Positions 19,812-29,719 are shown, numbered from the stretch's first letter. The stretch is 64,000 nucleotides of DNA from Salinicola halophyticus (GCF_003206695.1 NZ_PZJN01000003.1:608089-672088); one strand, 5' to 3'. The notes: generated from the sequence alone by a model not told the origin. Numbers and translations: made by a program.

Positions 19812-20840
19812 TCACCGGCGCACCCACCAGAAAGCTCGAGCCTTCTCCGGATTACCGATATCCATCGCCTTACGAGCGGCGTTCTGCGCCATCAGACGTG
19901 CGCCCGCCGGATCGTCGATCAACTGTTGCATGGCTGAGCGCCAGGCTTCGGGCGTGTCCTCGACCAGTAAACCGTCCTCGCCGTGCGAGACGATCTCCCG
20001 GTAGGGAGAACGCGCACTGTAAAGGCCGACGCTCCCCATCGCCGCGTTGTCCAGAAACTTGATATAGGTCTTGCCGGCGTTGAACGGCGTGTCGCGCATC
20101 GGCGTCAGGCTGATATGCATGCGCTGACGACCGCGGTAGCGCTGAAAGGCCCGCCAGCCTAGAGGCTTGGGCGTCCGGACCCGCTGCAACCCGCGTAGCG
20201 AGACCGGCGAAAATCCTCCCAGCATGATCTCGAACGTCAACGCCTTGTTGCGTTCGTGGATATCGACCAGCGCCGGCGTGATGTTCTCGAGATCGGCCAG
20301 ATGCGCCCGAGAACCGTGAAACCCCACACAGGGTGCCAGCATCGAAAAATGATCGTGACTCGGCATCGCCGCAATCAACGACGGTGCCAGGAGCGCAACC
20401 GAATCGTGGCGACGACTGAAGTGTCTCGCCAGCGGTTCACAGCAGGCGATCACTTCGTCGGCGATCGCCAGCAAGCGTGGCTGCAAGTGAGAGGCCACAT
20501 GCGCCATTCGCCGCCGGTAGGTTTCCGGCAGCTCTTCGTCTTGCGCAGCGGCATCGACATCGTCGTCGATCAGATAGCGAATGGTGGACAAACGGTGACG
20601 ATTGTCTTCCAGCCAGGAAATCCAGGCGCCGTTGAGCGACCGGCAGACGAGGATGTGGGCATCGCGCAGTTCGCCCACCAGCCAGGGCATGCACATGACC
20701 GGCAGCCGCCAGTAGCTGGTGTCGATCCGCTTGACTTCGATGCCACGTGATTGCAGCCACGGAGCCACCGATTTCAGAAAGTAGATATCTTCGGTCGGAC
20801 AGGTTCCATCACTCAAAACCACCCAGCGCGGATAGTTCAT
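19812..20840 (-). CDS. Glycosyltransferase (GT-B, group 1-like)
   Basis: This 342-residue protein begins MNYPRWVVLSDGTCPTEDIYF. Its C-terminal half looks like a GT-B sugar-nucleotide domain (FNAGKTYIKFLDNAAMGSVG, then GLYSARSPYREIVSHGEDGLLVEDTPEAW, the place of the E-x7-E region). It is homologous over its whole length to the protein at 62335-63372, and both follow a tandem-GT2 gene on the minus strand after about 40 bp. GAGGGG precedes the ATG at 20840; the frame stays open 30 bp further upstream. It presumably transfers a sugar to the capsule repeat unit or its branch; donor unknown. Confidence 0.75.
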   Translation of the reverse strand: MNYPRWVVLSDGTCPTEDIYFLKSVAPWLQSRGIEVKRIDTSYWRLPVMCMPWLVGELRDAHILVCRSLNGAWISWLEDNRHRLSTIRYLIDDDVDAAAQDEELPETYRRRMAHVASHLQPRLLAIADEVIACCEPLARHFSRRHDSVALLAPSLIAAMPSHDHFSMLAPCVGFHGSRAHLADLENITPALVDIHERNKALTFEIMLGGFSPVSLRGLQRVRTPKPLGWRAFQRYRGRQRMHISLTPMRDTPFNAGKTYIKFLDNAAMGSVGLYSARSPYREIVSHGEDGLLVEDTPEAWRSAMQQLIDDPAGARLMAQNAARKAMDIGNPEKARAFWWVRR

Positions 20841-20885
20841 GATTAGTCCCCTCGTAGGCTGGAAATTCATTCTTCCCGCTGCGAC

Positions 20886-23198
20886 TCAACGCAGCGAAAA
20901 GTCCTCGTAAGTCAGTGTCAGGCTGGGGTGATAGGCCGGATCATCGAACAGTCGATGCCGCCAGCGCCGGCGCATGTAATCCGCTTCCCGGCTCGCCCGT
21001 TGCCGCTTGGCGTTGGTGTCGTCGGCGCCTCGAGAAACGGACTCGTGGTGATAGAGTTCGGCAAACGGCGTCCACAGGTTGCGGTAGCCCGCCTCGCGGA
21101 CCTTGAGACAGAAATCGACATCGTTGAACGCCACCGCCAGGTTCTCTTCGTCGAGACCGCCCACGGCATCGAACAGTGACTTGCGCACCACCAGACAGGC
21201 GGCAGTAACGGCGGAATAATTCTGCGCCAGATGCAGACGGCTGAAATATCCCGGTTCGTGACGCGAAAAGTACTTGTGCGCGTGGCCGGCGACACCGCCA
21301 ACCCCGAGGAGAACGCCGGCGTGCTGGACCGTGCCGTCGGGGTAGTAGAGCTTGGCACCGACACAGCCGATCTCGTCGCGACAGGCCTGACCGACCATCT
21401 CTTCCAGCCAGTCCTCGTTGATCGGTTCGATATCGTTGTTGATCAGGCCGAGAATGTGCCCGTTGGCGTGACGCGCCCCGAAGTTGTTGATGGCCGAGTA
21501 GTTGAACGGCTGCGGCCAACGCAGCACGCGCACCCGCGCGTCCGTCGCGATGTCATCGAGAAAGGCCAGCGTCTGCGGGCAGGTCGAACCGTTGTCGAGG
21601 ATCAGAAGTTCCAGGTGCGGATAGCGCGTCCGCTCGAGTATCGCCTCGACGCAGGGGCGCAGGATCGATACCTGATCGCGGGTCGGTATCAGCAGGCTCA
21701 CCAGCGGAGCGGGATCCGGGATCGGCCAACGGACACGGTAAGTATTGGGGAATTTCCCCGGCTCGACACTCGCGCCTGCGGCGTGCCGAGTCAGGTAGTC
21801 CTGCACCGCCTGCAGACCGGCATCTGCGGTGTACGCCTTTTCCACGGCGGCCGACGCCGTCGAGCCGTGACCGGCGTGCCAGTGATAGAGCACATGCGGA
21901 ATTCTGACGATCTGGTCCGGATCGAGTCCGGCACAGAAACGCAATGTCAGATCATGATCCTGGCTGCCTTCGAAGCCCTGGCGGAACCCGCCAAGAGAGT
22001 TGACGCGCTCGGTGCGATAAACGCCGAGATGCGAGACATAGTTCTGTCCCAGCAGCAGGTCGGGATTCCACGCCGGCTTGAAGTGCGGGTCGAAGCGCTC
22101 GTCGAAGTCATCGATCTTGTCCTCGTCGCTGTACAGAAGCGCCGCCTGCGGCTGTCGCTGCAAGGTCTCGATCACGTGGTAGAGCGCTTCCGGCACCAGA
22201 CGGTCGTCGTGATCGAGCAGCGCTACATAGTCACCGCGGGCACGTGCCAGCGCGGTGTTGCTGGCCGCGCAGATATGGCCATTGGTCGGGCGAAAGACCA
22301 CCTCGATGCGAGAATCCCGCTCGGCATAGTGGGAAAGCCGTTCATGCACGCGGGGATCGGTCGAGGCGTCATCGGCGATACATAGCTGCCAGTTCGGATA
22401 ATGCTGGGCCAGCACCGACTCGATGCAGTGATCGAGATCCTTGATGACGGGGTTATAGGTCGGCAGCAGGATCGAGATCAGCGGACGATAGGAAAAAGTG
22501 GTCAGCCGCCGAGATATCTGCTCGATGGAGAGCACCGGCTGCTGTACCAGCCATTGCCGATAGCTCTTGCGCGGACAGAGGCGAACGAAAGTCTCCTCGT
22601 ACTGCTTCAACGCCAGCGCGCGCCAATGAAGCTTCTGCGCCTGTGCGCTCAACTTCAGTTGGGAAAGCACCCTGGCCTTGGGCGTCTCGAGCCACTGACC
22701 GTGCAGGTTGGCCAGCCGCTGAGCCAGACGATCGTGGGCGAACCATGGGGTTAGCCACACCAGCCGCAGATGATCGACGACGAAGCACCCTTCCGCTTCC
22801 AGCGGATCGAAGCGAATTCCTCGGATACCGGCCCCGATGAAACACAACCGTTTGGCGATCCGCCCCGGCCGTAGCGTCAGGTAAAAACTTTCCGCCTCGT
22901 TGAATCCCTGTCCGGTATCGACATATAGCCGCGCCGAGCCGCTCGGCTGATCATGGCGGATACCGATTTCGAGCATGTTCCAGCCCGGCAGGGGTAGCTG
23001 GCGACGCCAGGCGAATTGCGGATCGTTGCCCAGCGAACGCCAGTTATAAAGGCCAGCCACACCGTCATCGACCGTCAGGGCCTCGAGCTGATGAATGGGC
23101 TTCAGACGGGGGTAACAGACCACTCGCGTGGAGCGTTTGAGCCCGCGCCAGAACATCCAGTCCCTGGAAGCTGAGATTGGCGGCAGCGAAGTCTGCAT
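20886..23198 (-). CDS. Tandem GT2 glycosyltransferase
   Basis: This 770-residue protein has an N-terminal beta-sandwich-like region (residues about 1-200) and two GT-A family 2 domains. Domain one begins PLISILLPTYNPVIKDLDHC with ADDAST and LLDHDDR; domain two begins PLVSLLIPTRDQVSILRPCV with LDNGST, GLINNDIEPIN and a C-terminal FNDVDFCLKVREAGYRNLWT. Two active sites suggest it adds two sugars or polymerises a disaccharide. An ATG at 23213 overlaps the upstream stop (ATGA), but GAGGGG at the right distance supports the ATG at 23198. The C-terminal half is nearly duplicated in the truncated gene at the right window edge. Confidence 0.85.
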   Translation of the reverse strand: MQTSLPPISASRDWMFWRGLKRSTRVVCYPRLKPIHQLEALTVDDGVAGLYNWRSLGNDPQFAWRRQLPLPGWNMLEIGIRHDQPSGSARLYVDTGQGFNEAESFYLTLRPGRIAKRLCFIGAGIRGIRFDPLEAEGCFVVDHLRLVWLTPWFAHDRLAQRLANLHGQWLETPKARVLSQLKLSAQAQKLHWRALALKQYEETFVRLCPRKSYRQWLVQQPVLSIEQISRRLTTFSYRPLISILLPTYNPVIKDLDHCIESVLAQHYPNWQLCIADDASTDPRVHERLSHYAERDSRIEVVFRPTNGHICAASNTALARARGDYVALLDHDDRLVPEALYHVIETLQRQPQAALLYSDEDKIDDFDERFDPHFKPAWNPDLLLGQNYVSHLGVYRTERVNSLGGFRQGFEGSQDHDLTLRFCAGLDPDQIVRIPHVLYHWHAGHGSTASAAVEKAYTADAGLQAVQDYLTRHAAGASVEPGKFPNTYRVRWPIPDPAPLVSLLIPTRDQVSILRPCVEAILERTRYPHLELLILDNGSTCPQTLAFLDDIATDARVRVLRWPQPFNYSAINNFGARHANGHILGLINNDIEPINEDWLEEMVGQACRDEIGCVGAKLYYPDGTVQHAGVLLGVGGVAGHAHKYFSRHEPGYFSRLHLAQNYSAVTAACLVVRKSLFDAVGGLDEENLAVAFNDVDFCLKVREAGYRNLWTPFAELYHHESVSRGADDTNAKRQRASREADYMRRRWRHRLFDDPAYHPSLTLTYEDFSLR

Positions 23199-23209
23199 CG
23201 GTACGCCCC

Positions 23210-25054
23210 TCATGATTCCAGCACGGGCTGGAGAGTGACGGTTCGCTGCACGCGATGGCGACCCAATGACTGCTGGGTCAGGGTGACGCGGCAATCGACG
23301 ATGTCCCCCTGACCGGCCTCGAGCGGCAGATGGAAACCCACGAAAGCGCCGCGCGGTGCGCCCCATCGCAGCATCCCGGGACGCAGCGCATTGGCCAGCG
23401 TACGACCGACCTTGCGATCGTTGACCCAGACATCGATCTCGACGGGGCTGTCGTCGCCGGACCACCAGGCCCAGCCCACCACCTTGTCGGCGACGCACTG
23501 TTGAATCGCGCCGTGGACGAAGGGTCGACCCTGTTCGAACAGCGCCAGCCGGGAATCGAACAGCCGCTGACACTGCTGATAGAGCTGAAAATCTTCGGCA
23601 TTCAGCGCCCGCAATGCGGCTTCGTCGTCTGCGCTGATATCGTAGGTGTGATCCACCGTCGCGTGCCCCAGATTTTCGGACATGCCCGGGATTTCCCAGT
23701 CATACAGCGCATTCAGCATCGCCAGCGATTCGGGATAGCGCTCCGTCAGCCCGATGAATCCCAGAGCTTCGATCCGAGTCGATTCCAGGAAACGACTCTG
23801 CCGATTGATCATGTCGTGGCGGCGGTAGAACGCCGAGAACGTGTCCTGGTAGCCATGGTGGCGAACGAAGTGGTGATATTCGGAGGCCAGGCGCTGCAAG
23901 GGGTTCCGCACGAAGGAGAAGCAGTGGCGCAGCCCAGCCAAGTGTGCGTACTTCTCCAACTTGACGTGGCCGCCCAGCAATTGCACGTCCCGGGCGGAAA
24001 GGATCTGCCACAGCCGCCACACATCGCGGCGCTCGTAACCCCAGCGCACCACTTCGGGAGCGGTTTCACGCTGCTTTTCGCCGTAATCGTGCCATACCCG
24101 GTCTTCACCGAGATGGGCTTTGGCTCCCAGGCGGAAGCTCGTCCCCGCCGTCTTGGGGATATGCACGAAGAAACACGGCTGGCGCCGGGCCGGGAAAGCT
24201 TCGGGAGCGAGATCCTGACTGGCCTTGCGAACGCGACTCAAAAGCTCCGGCGAAAACTGGACCGGCTCGTCGTTCATGTCGTGGCGGTGAAAATAATCCA
24301 GATCGCGGGAGTGCATCGGCCCCATGTTGGCGCGTCCGCGGGACATCTTGGTATCGACGAACTCCTCCTGCGATTTGATGTTGTAGTGGTAAATCTTCAT
24401 CGGCGTGTCGATCACGCTCTGGGTGCGCCCGGACTGCGCCTTGCCCTCGATGAAATCCACCGTCTGGCCATCCGCCGAGAGATAGCGATAACCCGGTTTC
24501 AGCTGTGCCGTATGTGGCGTCATCGACAGTACCCGCGAAGGTTTGACGATCGATTTCACGTGGCAGTTGACGACTCGCGCACAATCGCTGGCCATGCTGA
24601 ATCGCTCCAAAACGCCCCCCGGCTGGCGAAACCGCATTCCGGAAGACCCGAAAATTCGCCAGTTGATCGCCACCGCGCCCACTTCTTCCGACGCGAGTGT
24701 CGGTGCCAGCCATTCCAACGGTCTGTCGCAGTGCGGGTGCACCAGAAATTCGTCGACATCCATAAAGGCCATGTAGGTCGATTCGTGCCCGTGGTGCTCG
24801 AGTACGTGCTGATACCACAGGATCTGTGCTCGTTCTTCAGGCTCCCACTGGCAAGCGGTGACCAATCCCTGGCTTTGCCATTTCGCCAACAACAGCTCGG
24901 TATCGTCGCTGCTGCCGTGATCGGCGATGTAAAAGTGTTCGAAGCCGATCAGCCGGTGGTAAGCAATCCACTCCGGCAGGTACTGACGTTCATTCTTGAC
25001 GATGGCGACCATCGCAAATCGATAACGGGGTTGATTGGCGGTGCGTGAAATCAT
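23210..25054 (-). CDS. Glycosyltransferase-sulfotransferase fusion
   Basis: This 614-residue protein combines two enzymes. Residues about 10-250 are GT92/Glyco_tranf_2_4-like (AMVAIVKNERQYLPEWIAYH, DHGSSDD, MDVDEFLVHP with Asp99/Asp101). Residues about 293-520 are a sulfotransferase: the PAPS 5'-phosphosulfate loop FFVHIPKTAGTSFR (295-308) and the 3'-phosphate element CFSFVRNPLQRLASEYHHF (378-396). The last 100 residues look like a small beta-rich carbohydrate-associated domain. It would add a sugar and a sulfate to the capsule polymer, with PAPS supplied by the cysD-cysNC genes of the same locus. Its stop overlaps the first ATG of the tandem GT2 gene. Confidence 0.82.
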   Translation of the reverse strand: MISRTANQPRYRFAMVAIVKNERQYLPEWIAYHRLIGFEHFYIADHGSSDDTELLLAKWQSQGLVTACQWEPEERAQILWYQHVLEHHGHESTYMAFMDVDEFLVHPHCDRPLEWLAPTLASEEVGAVAINWRIFGSSGMRFRQPGGVLERFSMASDCARVVNCHVKSIVKPSRVLSMTPHTAQLKPGYRYLSADGQTVDFIEGKAQSGRTQSVIDTPMKIYHYNIKSQEEFVDTKMSRGRANMGPMHSRDLDYFHRHDMNDEPVQFSPELLSRVRKASQDLAPEAFPARRQPCFFVHIPKTAGTSFRLGAKAHLGEDRVWHDYGEKQRETAPEVVRWGYERRDVWRLWQILSARDVQLLGGHVKLEKYAHLAGLRHCFSFVRNPLQRLASEYHHFVRHHGYQDTFSAFYRRHDMINRQSRFLESTRIEALGFIGLTERYPESLAMLNALYDWEIPGMSENLGHATVDHTYDISADDEAALRALNAEDFQLYQQCQRLFDSRLALFEQGRPFVHGAIQQCVADKVVGWAWWSGDDSPVEIDVWVNDRKVGRTLANALRPGMLRWGAPRGAFVGFHLPLEAGQGDIVDCRVTLTQQSLGRHRVQRTVTLQPVLES

Positions 25055-25087
25055 TGGCGTAAGTTCCCAGGCAACTCGGGGCGGCGA

Positions 25088-26041
25088 CTACTTCGCCGAT
25101 CCCAAAACCGGGCCGACGTCCACTCGATGACGGTAGATGAATCGAGTGATGGCCCGGATCTTTCTATCGGTAATGGCTTCCCCGAAGACATCTGCGGCTT
25201 CGGCAAGACTCGTGAATCGAGGCTGACTGGCGGTACACGCCGAGTAGAGCTCGGCGGCGATATCGAAAGACGCCTCGGCAGGCGTGGCCGGTTGACCGCC
25301 GACGGAATGGATCATGACGCGTCGCATCGGTCCTTCCAGCCGATCCCGAAACTGGCCGGGGCTGCGTAACGGAACGTGATAGACGCAGGCCCCGCTCTTT
25401 TCGACGAACGCCACGGCCTCGGGCTCCGGCAGAATGGGGACATCCTTCTCCCCCGCGAATGCCTGGTGATAGGCCATGTGCACGCGCGTGCCGGGGCGCT
25501 TGCGAAACAGCACCTTGTGACGACTGTTCTGACGGCTGTCGACGCAGAGATACTCTCCTTCGAGAAACTGACCGCTCAGATCCCGTTCCTCGTAGTGACG
25601 ACGCTTGGGTATCAGGTTGAGCCAGGGCAGCGGAAAGCACTCACCTGTCGTCCCGTGGATCACCCTGTCTGGCAACTCGGCGGCGAACGCGGAGAAGAAC
25701 GCGCCTATCGACGGGTACGGCCCCAACGAAAGAAACTCGTCGGCATCGAAGCAGTAGACGAAGTTTTCCATCTTGGGATCGACGAACAATGACAACGCCC
25801 GGTTGACGTAAAACGCCTTGCGCCTTCCGAAATGGCCACGGCTCTCCAGCTCGACCAGATTGACTTCCAGGCCAGGAAAATCCTGGCGTAGCTTATCGAC
25901 GCACTGGCGCAGAAAGTCGTGTTCCAGATAGCTGATGACAATCAAACGCTGGAACCCCAGGCGGGCATGATGCAGCAGCGATGACCAGACGATGTCACTC
26001 TCGCCACGCACCATGGTGAGGGCGGTAAAACAGATGTTCAT
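25088..26041 (-). CDS. Glycosyltransferase (GT92/Glyco_tranf_2_4-like), paralogue
   Basis: This 317-residue protein (MNICFTALTMVRGESDIVWS) is a paralogue of the 18663-19613 product, with its DxD at residues 99-101 (YCFDADEFLSL). I place the start at the ATG at 26041 because the paralogue begins at the equivalent residue. However, GAGGGGG sits in front of a GTG at 26080, so a 13-residue longer form is possible. A perfect 16-bp palindrome (gcgcggatatccgcgc, 26046-26061) lies between the two candidate starts. The gene precedes the sulfotransferase fusion by 33 bp, so they are likely co-transcribed. Confidence 0.76.
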   Translation of the reverse strand: MNICFTALTMVRGESDIVWSSLLHHARLGFQRLIVISYLEHDFLRQCVDKLRQDFPGLEVNLVELESRGHFGRRKAFYVNRALSLFVDPKMENFVYCFDADEFLSLGPYPSIGAFFSAFAAELPDRVIHGTTGECFPLPWLNLIPKRRHYEERDLSGQFLEGEYLCVDSRQNSRHKVLFRKRPGTRVHMAYHQAFAGEKDVPILPEPEAVAFVEKSGACVYHVPLRSPGQFRDRLEGPMRRVMIHSVGGQPATPAEASFDIAAELYSACTASQPRFTSLAEAADVFGEAITDRKIRAITRFIYRHRVDVGPVLGSAK

Positions 26042-26270
26042 CGTGGCGCGGATATCCGCGCGCATTGGATCGGCTGTCACGCATCCCCCTCGACCACTAA
26101 ATTGATAACCATCACGTCCAGGATTCCCGGCGCCCTTTACCACGGTTTCTGTCGTCGCACGGCGCCGGCCATCGGTAGCGGATGACTCGACCCGTCGAAA
26201 ACAGATCAACTGCGAGATTTCTCGTTGCCAACCCGACACCAGGTGTCGGCCAGGCGCTCGAATCAGCCAG

Positions 26271-28652
26271 TCACTCGCCAATGAATGGATTTCGGCCCAC
26301 TTCGTTGATCAAGCGGCCCCACTTGAGAATTTCCATTTCATCCAGCGCATCCGCGCCGTGCAGTACTGCCGGGAATCCTAACGCCGCCCACTTATCCATC
26401 GGATGCAGGATATGGAACGTCGTCAGCCCGAGATCGCCGGGCATCTGGGCGTCAGCCACCACGTTGTCGCCGATGTGCAGATGGCGATCGATACCTTCGT
26501 TGGCGAGATCCTGCTTCACCTTGCGCCACATCGATCCGTTGTCCTTGCGCAGCTGCTCTTCGCTCGACACCATCAACCGGTAGGCCGCCGCAATACCGGC
26601 CTTGCGCAGCATCAGTCCCACCTGTTCGCGGTTGTAGTAGGTGTCGGAGATGACCCAAAGAATGTGGCCGTGTGCGGCGAGATGGTTGAACAGCTCGACC
26701 ATTTCGTCCTTGGGCTGAATCATCTCGAGATCGAGTTCGTACTCGAGTTCCATCCATTCCTGAGCCGCTTCGGAATCCACATTCAGCTGATCTGCCAGCT
26801 CGTCGTAGATGGCCTCGATGCGAACGTCACCCTGATAATTGGCCCGCTGGCGCAGCGTCGACTCGGCATCGTTGCGCAGCTTGACGAATGCCTGGGCGGA
26901 GCTGACGAATCCCTGCTCGGCCAGCATTTTGCCCAGCTTCAGCTTGGCGTAATCGGGCACGGTAAACTCACGGCGAACCAGCGTATCGAAGACATCGAAA
27001 CTGATGCAGGCATGCGCCTGGATACTGGCGATGTGTTGCTCCAGCCGACCGTGATAGCTCGCGGTGATGTAGCCGTTATCCGTCGTAAACTGGCCGGTAG
27101 GCGGGTAATAAAACAGCTGCTTGTAGCCGAGATTCTCGGCCAGCGGGCCTAGAATTCGCTCGAGCGCGTGAAGCATCGAATTGTCGTTGGGCAACGGCTC
27201 TTCCGGGAAATCCTCATAGGACCATGTCTGATCCAGCACCCCCTTCATGGCCCCGGGGCGAGACCAGAACATCCCCCCTGCGGGATAGCTCAGGAACTCG
27301 GGGACGTGTTTCAGCCCCAGCTTCTGCTGCCATTCGCGCATGAAGCCCTTGTTCATGGTCTGATGATTGACCCAGGAAGGCATCATCCAGAACGTGGTCG
27401 GGTAGTAGAGCCCCAACGATTCATCAGCCGCGTAGGCATTCAGCAGGCGCGTAATGACGGAAGTGTCGCGCAGCAGATATTCGATCAAATACTCCGCCCA
27501 CTGGGTTTGTTCCTTGCCCGAATAGAGCGACTTCTTGGAGTGCAGATGACAGAACAGGTCGTAGCCCTGTAGCGCCTGACCATACTCCACCAGAGCCGGA
27601 CCGAAATTTCGCCCGCGGTTAGGCACGACACGAGTCTCCAGCTTGCCAACACGTGCATGCTTACCGAACACTTCCTGAGCATGTGTTTCGAAGCTGGCGT
27701 CCGCCAGCGTCAGATAGACATCCACGACCACCGGAAACTGCTCGATCGCCTTGGCAAACCGATCGAGGAAGTCGACATAGAAAACATGTAGACAGAGCGC
27801 GACTTTCAGCTCGCTAGCCGCCTGGGTCAGCGTGTTGCCGGGCTCGATGATCTCCCGGGGATACCAGCGCACGGAGGCCGGCAAGTGCTGGCGCCCTTCG
27901 CTGCGTCCATGCAGCAGATAATGCTGTAGCGGGCTCTGCTGGGCATGGAAGACATCGATATACATCCGATGATAGGTCTCGCTATCGAACCGCGGTGACG
28001 GGTTCACCGGGGCAAAGCGGGACTTACGAATATAGTCATCGAAGGCTTCGCGTTGCGTGGAGAAGCGTAGACCGTAGGTAGCCTGGTACCACTTGGGATC
28101 GAACAACCCCGTGCCGAGCGCGTCCATGAACGCCTGGCCCATCAGCGACGCGTGAGCTCCGCCGCTGCCGGTAGTAACGCCCAAAGGCAGCTCGCTGGCT
28201 TCGCTCTCGTCATTACTCGCTTCGAGGATCGACGCGGCATCCGACAAGGCAGCAGCGTCAGGAAACGAAGGTGACTGTTCCTTTCCGATGATTTCCTTTC
28301 CAGCGATGAGGCTTGCAGGGGCAATATCATCATTGATGGCATCTCCATCGGCGACGATATAGGTTTCGGTCACAGTGACCATTTTCTTGTCATCGACGAC
28401 GGATTCTTCTCGAGGCTGATCCTCGAGATGCTTTTCTTCCTGACCTTTCCCGGTAAAAGCCTTTTCCGATTTAGCTTCCTCCGACCGAATCTTTTCTACT
28501 CGCGCCTTTTCTGACCGAGCCTCGGGCACGACGATGTTTTCATCCATCCCCACGACTTCTTCGGCCGCCAGCCTTTTCCTGCGGGCTTCGCTGGCGATCT
28601 GGGTCTGAAATAGCCACGGTAGTAGCGACATCATTTTTCCCGTTGGTTTCAT
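26271..28652 (-). CDS. RgpF-type rhamnan synthesis protein fused to a HAD domain
   Basis: This 793-residue protein begins with about 150 low-complexity, charge-rich residues (ARSEKARVEKIRSEEAKSEK). A region around residues 165-260 (GLFDPKWYQATYG, HYLLHGRSEGR) is typical of capsule/rhamnan proteins. The RgpF-like domain at about 285-520 (VALCLHVFYVDFLDRF, RNFGPALVEYG, CHLHSKKSLYSG) follows. A HAD domain is at about 548-760 (ISFDVFDTLVRRE with Asp553 as probable nucleophile; ISDTYYNREQ; IGDNVVADAQMPGD). RgpF proteins take part in rhamnose-polymer assembly, fitting the dTDP-rhamnose genes nearby. The HAD part corresponds to the N-terminal half of COG5610 proteins, whose other half seems to be encoded by the preceding gene. 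Confidence 0.82.
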   Translation of the reverse strand: MKPTGKMMSLLPWLFQTQIASEARRKRLAAEEVVGMDENIVVPEARSEKARVEKIRSEEAKSEKAFTGKGQEEKHLEDQPREESVVDDKKMVTVTETYIVADGDAINDDIAPASLIAGKEIIGKEQSPSFPDAAALSDAASILEASNDESEASELPLGVTTGSGGAHASLMGQAFMDALGTGLFDPKWYQATYGLRFSTQREAFDDYIRKSRFAPVNPSPRFDSETYHRMYIDVFHAQQSPLQHYLLHGRSEGRQHLPASVRWYPREIIEPGNTLTQAASELKVALCLHVFYVDFLDRFAKAIEQFPVVVDVYLTLADASFETHAQEVFGKHARVGKLETRVVPNRGRNFGPALVEYGQALQGYDLFCHLHSKKSLYSGKEQTQWAEYLIEYLLRDTSVITRLLNAYAADESLGLYYPTTFWMMPSWVNHQTMNKGFMREWQQKLGLKHVPEFLSYPAGGMFWSRPGAMKGVLDQTWSYEDFPEEPLPNDNSMLHALERILGPLAENLGYKQLFYYPPTGQFTTDNGYITASYHGRLEQHIASIQAHACISFDVFDTLVRREFTVPDYAKLKLGKMLAEQGFVSSAQAFVKLRNDAESTLRQRANYQGDVRIEAIYDELADQLNVDSEAAQEWMELEYELDLEMIQPKDEMVELFNHLAAHGHILWVISDTYYNREQVGLMLRKAGIAAAYRLMVSSEEQLRKDNGSMWRKVKQDLANEGIDRHLHIGDNVVADAQMPGDLGLTTFHILHPMDKWAALGFPAVLHGADALDEMEILKWGRLINEVGRNPFIGE

Positions 28653-28672
28653 GTGGGCCCCCGCCTCTTGAT

Positions 28673-29719
28673 TTATATTGCGAACATTTGCATCGGGCTG
28701 ACCATACCGTTACCGGCGATATCGTCATCGACGTTAAAAAGGTGCCGTACATCATGAGGAATGCAGTTGGGACGAGTGGCAAAGACTTCGTAGAGATCCT
28801 GCACATCCTCGCTCGTGTAATTCACACCATGACGTCGACACATCAGGACATGGTCGATTGCGCCATCGAAGACCGTTTTCAGATCCTGAAAGTGGCGCTG
28901 TGTTGCCGCTTCACGCCCATAGAAATATTCGAATTCCCGATTGCTTTTCTGGCGAATATCGACCATCTGTCCGTGAGGCGCAGTCAACAGGCATTCGAAG
29001 AGCAGAGAGCGGTCGAGCATGGTACAGCCGTCGCGCCATCCGACTCCCTCATGAAAAACACCCTTCAACAGTGCATGGTGATCGCTGATCGCCGAGTCAC
29101 CCGGCTTGGTCGCGATGAAATAGAGCCCGGTCGTATCCCGTTTCAGAATATGGGTCAGAATTTTCTGAATCGTGCCGGAGTAACCCAGATCCAGCATCAG
29201 GGGCCGCTTGTCGGGGTCCATCAAGCCACTTCGGCTCAAATAGGCAATCAATGACCGATATGTCGGAGAAACGACGCTTTTCAACGCATTGAAGTGTGGC
29301 GTCAGCCATTGCAGAACCAGGTCCCGGTCCTTGGGTAGCTCGCAGTTGAAGCGAAGAAGCTCGAACGGCAATGCCGAAAAGATTTCATGCAGCTGGAGAC
29401 CGAACCGTTTTCGCATGAGGTCCAGTATGCTGCCCGCAAAGTCATTGCTCAGCGCCATCGGCATGATCGTCTCCGACCCCAGCATGGCGCGAAAAAGCAG
29501 CGTTCTGGACACCCGTAGATAGACGGGGTCATGCTGTAGCTCGATCGACGATTCACGCTGCAAGCGGGTCAGCAGACGATGGAAGCACCACCCCTCACGC
29601 GCCAGACAGACAGGCAGATGGCCGTCGGATTCCGCTTCAATGGATTCGGCATACACGTGCAGCGCGGGCCCAAGAAAGGTTGCCCCGAACTCATGTAGTG
29701 CTCGATTCTTGGCTTGCAT
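28673..29719 (-). CDS. COG5610-type C-terminal domain protein (HAD partner)
   Basis: This 348-residue protein resembles the part that follows the HAD domain in COG5610 capsule-locus proteins: FGATFLGPALHVYAESIEAE, then CLAREGWCFHRLL, VYLRVSRTLLFRAML and MLDLGYSGTIQKILTHIL. It has no HAD motif of its own. It lies 20 bp upstream of the RgpF-HAD gene, so the two halves are encoded next to each other in permuted order. The function of this domain is not established; context suggests capsule glycan assembly. It heads the left minus-strand gene group and follows a 732-bp non-coding region. Confidence 0.75.
   Translation of the reverse strand: MQAKNRALHEFGATFLGPALHVYAESIEAESDGHLPVCLAREGWCFHRLLTRLQRESSIELQHDPVYLRVSRTLLFRAMLGSETIMPMALSNDFAGSILDLMRKRFGLQLHEIFSALPFELLRFNCELPKDRDLVLQWLTPHFNALKSVVSPTYRSLIAYLSRSGLMDPDKRPLMLDLGYSGTIQKILTHILKRDTTGLYFIATKPGDSAISDHHALLKGVFHEGVGWRDGCTMLDRSLLFECLLTAPHGQMVDIRQKSNREFEYFYGREAATQRHFQDLKTVFDGAIDHVLMCRRHGVNYTSEDVQDLYEVFATRPNCIPHDVRHLFNVDDDIAGNGMVSPMQMFAI

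Noticed and set aside
26042-26281. 80-residue N-terminal extension of the glycosyltransferase at 25088
   Set aside because: The paralogue starts at the residue equivalent to 26041, and the extension has no domain character; at most the GTG at 26080 is plausible.
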